Notes under the pieces: model-generated
The model's input: the letters and a program-made list of their open reading frames with translations, nothing else
Databases searched by the model: none
What the model was told of the DNA's origin: nothing
Assembly (NCBI GenBank): GCA_028711925.1
Contig: JAQTRH010000037.1
Coordinates: 1 to 9,688 of the forward strand
Length of the DNA: 9,688 bases
Reading direction: 5' to 3'
Source of the DNA: Candidatus Nanoarchaeia archaeon
GTDB taxonomy: Archaea; Nanobdellota; Nanobdellia; Woesearchaeales; CG1-02-33-12
Shown here: positions 5,818 to 9,688 of the stretch, piece after piece
How the letters are laid out: every line of letters begins with the position of its first letter
Position numbering within the stretch: position 1 is the first letter of the stretch
Made by a program: the position numbers and the translations under genes

Positions 5818-6798
5818 ATGAAAACCAAAATAAACAACAAGCTTCTTTATCTTTATTCCGAGAATTGCAGGGCATCTTTTTCATTTATAGCAAAAAAACT
5901 GCGTAAAAGCCCCCAGATTGTTAAATACTCCATAAACCAGCTTGAAAAGGAGGGCATAATTCCCTTTTACTACACTGTTGTTGACTACTCTCTGTTTAAC
6001 ATGCTTCTTTTCAGAATTTATTTCAGAGGAGGATATTCAAAAGGGTTAGAGCTCAACTCGCTCGTAAAAAAGCTTGTTGACAATCCTTCAGTTGTTTCTG
6101 TTTATGAAACAGGGGGGCAGTATGACCTTATTGTTGAGTTCATGGCCGAAAACCCTTCAAGATTCAACAAAGAGCTTAAGCTTATTATCAGCGAAAACTC
6201 AGAGCTCAACAACCATGATATAATAATAAATGTTGTATCGCATATATACCCAAGATATTATCTTTTAGGAAAAAACAAAATAAATTATTCTAATCCGCCA
6301 AAAGAGATAATAATTGGGGGAGATAGGGAATTTTCAAAAATCTCAAAAAACGAAAAAAATGTGCTGATTGCCCTTGTAAAAAATCCAAGAGAAAGGATTA
6401 CTTCAATTGCCTTAAAGCTAAAGATAAACGCAAAAACCGCGCTGTCTGCAATGAAATCACTTGAGGAAAACAAGATAATAAGGGGGTATAAGAGCAGTAT
6501 CAAGACAGGAAAAATTAACATAATACACAACAAAATAACCCTAAAGCTTCATAACATTGATCCTTTAAAAGAAAAACAGCTTATGGATTTCTGCATTAAC
6601 ACTCCTGAGATAATAAGGTTCAGCAAGACAATAGGGCAGTGGGATATTGAGATAGACACTGAAACCATCTCGCAAAATGATTTCAGAAAAATATACCTTA
6701 ATATAAGAGAGGAATTTAAAGATATTATAATGCTTTTTAACAGCTACCGCATATACAACAAAATCAAGCACAAGTACATAAATGAAGAAAAAATATAG
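5818..6798 (+). CDS. Tandem Lrp/AsnC-like transcription regulator
   Basis: A 326-residue protein made of two copies of a winged helix-turn-helix plus RAM-like ligand domain. Copy 1: DNA-binding helices around residues 5-50 (S-F-I-A-K-K-L, then the recognition helix ending Q-L-E-K-E-G-I-I), then a RAM-like part at 55-145 with G-G-Q-Y-D (99-103). Copy 2: HTH around 176-225 (I-T-S-I-A-L-K-L, then S-L-E-E-N-K-I-I), then a RAM-like part at 235-310 with I-G-Q-W-D (272-276). Lrp/AsnC proteins normally have one copy of each and dimerise; the fusion would supply both halves in one chain. Effector and targets are unknown. A TATA box at -26 and no SD indicate a leaderless message. The divergent 213-residue gene shares its 102-base promoter region and is the obvious first candidate target, besides itself. 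Confidence 0.85.
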   Translation: MKTKINNKLLYLYSENCRASFSFIAKKLRKSPQIVKYSINQLEKEGIIPFYYTVVDYSLFNMLLFRIYFRGGYSKGLELNSLVKKLVDNPSVVSVYETGGQYDLIVEFMAENPSRFNKELKLIISENSELNNHDIIINVVSHIYPRYYLLGKNKINYSNPPKEIIIGGDREFSKISKNEKNVLIALVKNPRERITSIALKLKINAKTALSAMKSLEENKIIRGYKSSIKTGKINIIHNKITLKLHNIDPLKEKQLMDFCINTPEIIRFSKTIGQWDIEIDTETISQNDFRKIYLNIREEFKDIIMLFNSYRIYNKIKHKYINEEKI

Positions 6799-7422
6799 TT
6801 ATTTCTTTTTTGCAACATGGTATTTTTTCAGAACTCTTGCATAAGTCTCAAAATCATTTGAGCTTTTGAATTCTTCCTTGACATCATGGGGCAGTTTTTT
6901 GAAAAGCTCATTGACAATATTCAAAACCTCGACAACATCCTCATCAAGCTCTTTTGCCTCTTCTGTTTCAGGTTGTAATTCTGGCTCTTCTTTATTTGCT
7001 TGATCTTTTTTAAATAAGCATGACACTTTTCTCGCTATCCTTACAAAAAAACCGTTTGAATGCACCACAGTAACCTCTTCGCACTCAGGTTCAGAATCTA
7101 TTTGTTGTTCTGTAAATGAGTAATTTTCATCATCAATATTTTCCATCTCTTCCTCCGTTATAACTTCATCTTTTCTTTGCGAAAAAATTCCTGAAATCTT
7201 TTCAAAGAATTTTTCAATTGAACCTTTCTGCTCCTCTATCTCCGGATTCTTAAAGCTTTCGTCTGTAACATTAATGTACTCATCGCTGCCCATCTGTTGT
7301 ATTTTAACCTTTCTTTCTTTTTGAAATAATCCCCTGTTTTTCTTAAAAAAAGATTTTGAATCTGATTTTCTTTTTCTGCTAACGTAATCATCCATCATTC
7401 TGTTGAATTCATTATCTGCCAT
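6799..7422 (-). CDS. Acidic protein with three FF...F amphipathic repeats
   Basis: A 207-residue, highly charged protein with no membrane helix or catalytic motif; I cannot name a family. Three short similar segments are spread through low-complexity acidic linkers: S-F-F-K-K-N-R-G-L-F (24-33), K-F-F-E-K-I-S-G-I-F (71-80) and G-F-F-V-R-I-A-R-K-V-S-C-L-F (124-137). Each would form a short amphipathic helix with aromatic residues on one face, suited to docking on a membrane or a partner. The last 45 residues look folded: a helix with V-L-N-I-V-N-E-L-F-K-K-L-P, then F-E-T-Y-A-R-V-L-K-K-Y-H. Similar C-terminal ends occur, as I recall, in uncharacterised archaeal proteins. Its stop codon abuts that of the Lrp-like gene with no gap. 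TATA at 7473-7482 and a GGGGT SD-like site support the start. Confidence 0.75.
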   Translation of the reverse strand: MADNEFNRMMDDYVSRKRKSDSKSFFKKNRGLFQKERKVKIQQMGSDEYINVTDESFKNPEIEEQKGSIEKFFEKISGIFSQRKDEVITEEEMENIDDENYSFTEQQIDSEPECEEVTVVHSNGFFVRIARKVSCLFKKDQANKEEPELQPETEEAKELDEDVVEVLNIVNELFKKLPHDVKEEFKSSNDFETYARVLKKYHVAKKK

Positions 7423-7426
7423 TTTT

Positions 7427-7431
7427 ACCCC
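7427..7431 (-). promoter_or_regulatory. SD-like site GGGGT
   Basis: On the minus strand GGGGT lies 4 bases before the ATG at 7422. It is a partial anti-SD match that supports this start within a leader of about 25 bases. Confidence 0.45.
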
Positions 7432-7472
7432 TTTTATCTAAAATAACTTTATTTCAAACTGGAATTAATGAA

Positions 7473-7482
7473 AATATATAAA
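7473..7482 (-). promoter_or_regulatory. TATA box of the acidic FF-repeat protein gene
   Basis: On the minus strand this reads TTTATATATT, 50 bases before the start codon. A start site near 7448 would give a short leader containing the GGGGT site. It lies in the 75-base gap after the 100-residue gene, suggesting separate transcription. Confidence 0.5.
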
Positions 7483-7497
7483 ATTATCTATAGTTAT

Positions 7498-7800
7498 TTA
7501 AATCTGTAGCCCGGTAGGATCACAATATTCCTTACTGTATTCCTCAATTTTTTTATCTAAGGTTTCATAAGTTTTTTTTGTATTATTTTCAGTTTCACTA
7601 ACTATTTTCAAATTTAAAGTTTTAGCATATAAATTATAAGTTATATCAACAGTGCATGATCCATAGTGAAATATATGAAATATATCTCCTAAATCACATT
7701 CACCTCTACGGACTTCTTTTGATATCTTTCTAAGATCATAAACTAAGTTTTTATGTATCCATTCTCCATTTATATAAAAAATTTCTTCTATTTCCTTCAT
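7498..7800 (-). CDS. Small orphan protein of unknown function
   Basis: A 100-residue protein that I do not recognise. It has alternating short strands and helices: an N-terminal strand with F-Y-I-N-G-E-W, a basic helix (R-K-I-S-K-E-V-R-R-G), a block with D-I-F-H-I-F-H-Y-G-S, strands with T-V-D-I-T-Y and L-N-L-K-I-V, and a charged C-terminal helix. Three cysteines (35, 49, 93) are scattered without a metal-site pattern. No signal or membrane helix. Its codons look more AT-rich than those of smc next door, which might mark a recent arrival. A TATA-like box with its centre 25 bases before the ATG and no SD make a leaderless gene plausible. The ORF is uninterrupted and fits neatly between neighbours, but without homology its reality is less certain than the rest. 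Confidence 0.6.
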   Translation of the reverse strand: MKEIEEIFYINGEWIHKNLVYDLRKISKEVRRGECDLGDIFHIFHYGSCTVDITYNLYAKTLNLKIVSETENNTKKTYETLDKKIEEYSKEYCDPTGLQI

Positions 7801-7820
7801 ATGTTATTGTAACAGAGTAA

Positions 7821-7830
7821 GGTTTATAAG
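7821..7830 (-). promoter_or_regulatory. TATA-like box of the 100-residue orphan gene
   Basis: On the minus strand this reads CTTATAAACC, 20 bases before the ATG at 7800 with its centre near -25. It forms the left arm of the inverted repeat described at 7822-7857. Confidence 0.5.
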
Positions 7831-7857
7831 CTTTTCTTAACCAAAAGCTATATAAAC
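7822..7857. repeat. Imperfect inverted repeat holding two divergent TATA boxes
   Basis: Left arm GTTTATAAGCTTTT (7822-7835), 7-base centre CTTAACC, right arm AAAAGCTATATAAAC (7843-7857). The arms are complementary except for one extra A in the right arm. Each arm holds the AAAAGC (BRE-like) plus TATA core of one divergent promoter, so this can be a mirrored promoter pair, an operator, or both. Confidence 0.6.
7849..7856 (+). promoter_or_regulatory. TATA box of smc
   Basis: TATATAAA, preceded by AAAAGC. A start site near 7880 would leave a leader of about 40 bases with the SD before smc. A second candidate, TTTAAAAT at 7892-7899, is centred at -25 and would give a leaderless message instead. 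Confidence 0.5.
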
Positions 7858-7912
7858 AAGCAATATTTCAAAAAATTAGCTATAATCTAACTTTAAAATA
7901 GCAAAAAAAAGA

Positions 7913-7917
7913 GTGAT
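7913..7917 (+). promoter_or_regulatory. SD-like site GTGAT before smc
   Basis: GTGAT, 3 bases before the ATG at 7921, pairs with the distal part of the anti-SD sequence. In register this equals normal SD spacing. It supports the chosen smc start. Confidence 0.5.
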
Positions 7918-7920
7918 TTA

Positions 7921-9688
7921 ATGACTAAGATAAACAAGCTTGTAATAAGGGGATTTAAGTCCTTTGCCAAAAGAACTGAACTCGTTTTTGGTGACAACTT
8001 TAACTGCATTCTTGGGCCAAACGGCTCAGGCAAATCAAATATAATGGACTCCCTTTGCTTTGTTCTTGGCAGAATGTCTTCTAAAAGCATGCGTGCAGAA
8101 AAATCAGCCAACCTCATATACAATGGAGGAAAAAAGGGAACAGCTGCAAAAGATGGAGAGGTAAGCATTTATTTTGACAACACAAGGAAGATATTCCCCT
8201 CTGAAGACAAAGAAATAAAAATCACGAGGATTGTCAAGCAGAACGGCCAAAGCGTCTACAAGATAAATGACAGAAAAAGAACAAGGCAGCAAATTCTGGA
8301 TATGATGTCAGTTGCAGCAATAGACCCGGAGGGCTATAATATAATTCTTCAGGGAGATATAAACAGGTTTGTTGAGATGTCATCCAATGAGCGTAGGTTA
8401 ATAGTTGAGGAGATTGCAGGCATATCAGTTTATGAGGAAAAGAAAAAGAAAGCCCTTAACGAGCTTGAGAAAGTTGAAAAAAAACTTAACGAGGCAGATA
8501 TAATATTGGCAGAGAGGCAGACCTACCTCAAAGAACTGAAATCTGAAAGAGACCAGGCATTAAAATACAAAAACATGAGTGACAACATAAAGCAGAACAA
8601 GGCAACCTACCTCCATATACAGATAAAGAAAAAAGAGGATGAGAAGGAAAAGCTTGAGTTGGAAATAAATTCATGCAAAAAAAAGATAGAAAAAACCCAG
8701 GATGAGATAAAAGAAATGAAGAAAAAGGTCCTGGAAAAAAGAGAAGAGATAGACAAGATAACCAAGCATATAGAGGAAGAGGGAGAAAAAGAGCAGCTTG
8801 AGATGCAAAAAAAAGTTGAAAGGCTTAGGGTTGATATTGAAACCAATAAGACAAGGATAGGAACATGCGAAAATGAGCTGGTTAAGATTGAGTCAAGAAA
8901 AAACCAGCTTCAGAAAGATTTCAGTGAAATAAATGATAAGATTGATTTATTGCTTTCCGAGACATCAAAACTTGAAAAAGTAAAAGATGCAAAAAATAAG
9001 GATATAAAACAGATAGAAAGTTCAATAGCAGGATTCAAGAAAAAGCACAAGGTTGATGATTTAGAGGATATTGAAAAAGAGATAGGGAAAATAGAAAAAG
9101 AAGAAGAGGAAAGCCAAAAAGAAATACAATCACTGCGTGAAAATCAGCAGCAACTTTTAAGGGAAAAAGACAAGATTGAATACCAGATTCAAAGCATAGA
9201 AGATGCTGTCAAAAAAGTGCTTGATGTTGAGAGGGAAAACAAGGAAGAGATAAAAAAACTGAATGATAAAAAAAGTGATTTCAAGAAGAAGACTCTTGAG
9301 TTAAACAAGCTTCTTAACGAGGATTCATCTCTTGCTGCCCAGGTTTCAAAATTAAAAGAAAATCTCTTTTCTGCCAAAGGCGAGCTTGAAAAGCTTAATC
9401 TTAAGGATATTGGAGCCAAAGAGAGAGCAGCAGGAAGCATTGCGGTTAAAAGTATAGTTGAGCAGAAAAACAAGATAAAGGGAATTTATGGAACTGTCGC
9501 CAGCCTCGGACATGTGTCATCAAAATATTCAAATGCATTAGAGGTCGCAGCGGGCTCAAGGATACAGAGCATAATAGTAGATGACGACAAGGTTGCTGAA
9601 ACATGCATAAAATTTCTGAAAGACAAAAAACTAGGCATTGCAAATTTTCTGCCACTGAATAAAATAAAAGGAAGCGAGCCGAATGAGG
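7921..9688 (+). CDS. smc: SMC chromosome partition ATPase, N-terminal half (cut at window end)
   Basis: An open frame of 589 codons that continues past the right edge. The protein begins I-N-K-L-V-I-R-G-F-K-S-F-A, typical of SMC. Walker A is GPNGSGKSN (32-40), an R-loop candidate R58 lies in M-R-A-E-K-S, and the Q-loop is ILQGD with Q144. The S-S-N-E-R-R block and E-E-I-A-G (163-167) finish the N-terminal ATPase lobe. A K/E-rich coiled coil runs from about 170 to 505. The hinge begins near 517 (G-I-Y-G-T-V) and includes A-L-E-V-A-A-G-S-R. The rest of the hinge, the return coil, the LSGG signature and Walker B lie outside. SMC dimers load on DNA and extrude loops to organise and separate chromosomes, usually with ScpA, whose gene often lies close by. 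The length so far matches half of a typical chain of about 1,170 residues. Confidence 0.96.
   Translation, partial: MTKINKLVIRGFKSFAKRTELVFGDNFNCILGPNGSGKSNIMDSLCFVLGRMSSKSMRAEKSANLIYNGGKKGTAAKDGEVSIYFDNTRKIFPSEDKEIKITRIVKQNGQSVYKINDRKRTRQQILDMMSVAAIDPEGYNIILQGDINRFVEMSSNERRLIVEEIAGISVYEEKKKKALNELEKVEKKLNEADIILAERQTYLKELKSERDQALKYKNMSDNIKQNKATYLHIQIKKKEDEKEKLELEINSCKKKIEKTQDEIKEMKKKVLEKREEIDKITKHIEEEGEKEQLEMQKKVERLRVDIETNKTRIGTCENELVKIESRKNQLQKDFSEINDKIDLLLSETSKLEKVKDAKNKDIKQIESSIAGFKKKHKVDDLEDIEKEIGKIEKEEEESQKEIQSLRENQQQLLREKDKIEYQIQSIEDAVKKVLDVERENKEEIKKLNDKKSDFKKKTLELNKLLNEDSSLAAQVSKLKENLFSAKGELEKLNLKDIGAKERAAGSIAVKSIVEQKNKIKGIYGTVASLGHVSSKYSNALEVAAGSRIQSIIVDDDKVAETCIKFLKDKKLGIANFLPLNKIKGSEPNE

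Noticed and set aside
7893..8292. Two minus-strand open frames opposite the smc 5' end
   Set aside because: They are shadows of the SMC ATPase lobe, whose Walker A and Q-loop motifs prove the plus strand is coding.
8607..9655. Minus-strand serine/phenylalanine-rich frames opposite smc
   Set aside because: Ser/Phe/Leu-rich translations are the expected antisense of a Lys/Glu-rich coiled coil.
1..9688. CRISPR array, mobile element, tRNA or rRNA
   Set aside because: No regularly spaced repeats, no transposase or integrase motifs and no cloverleaf-like segment were seen on either strand by eye. A tRNAscan/Infernal run would be decisive for small RNAs.

Overview
The window reads as a compact, AT-rich archaeal chromosome segment. 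Archaeal TATA-like boxes lie about 24-26 bases before several start codons (leaderless genes). A few other genes have a Shine-Dalgarno (SD) match complementary to the 16S rRNA end. The gene content also fits archaea: an SMC ATPase, a tandem Lrp-type regulator, a tail-less S-adenosylhomocysteine hydrolase, a GIDE-domain membrane protein and a two-HKD lipoprotein. A DPANN-type lineage such as Woesearchaeota is my guess from style and AT content, not something the sequence proves. I see no tRNA, rRNA, CRISPR array, transposase or phage gene.

Left part (1-2742): the 5' end of a minus-strand GIDE/MULAN-like membrane protein diverges from a plus-strand lipoprotein with two phospholipase D (HKD) motifs. 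The lipoprotein converges, with a 4-base stop-codon overlap, on a flavin disulfide reductase of the mycothione / bis-gamma-glutamylcystine reductase style.

Middle part (2743-5068): from a divergent promoter region runs a plus-strand series. It holds a Lys/Ala-rich protein with a C-terminal glycine-zipper membrane helix and a two-helix membrane protein; together they resemble the bacterial YqjD-YqjE pair. A small basic protein of unknown role follows, and 12 bases later ahcY, which recycles the methylation by-product S-adenosylhomocysteine.

Right part (5069-9688): a minus-strand unknown protein (possibly a very degenerate diadenylate-cyclase-like fold) diverges from a tandem Lrp/AsnC-like regulator. 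The regulator abuts, stop to stop, a minus-strand acidic protein with three short FF...F amphipathic repeats. A small orphan gene comes next, then a symmetric divergent promoter, then smc, whose N-terminal ATPase half, first coiled coil and start of the hinge are present before the window ends.

No single multi-gene novel system is evident. The most interesting items are the YqjD/YqjE-like pair, the possible degenerate cyclase, the reductase of unknown thiol substrate, the mirrored promoter before smc, and three extremely tight convergent gene ends. All intergenic stretches are 155 bases or shorter and are described as promoter regions.
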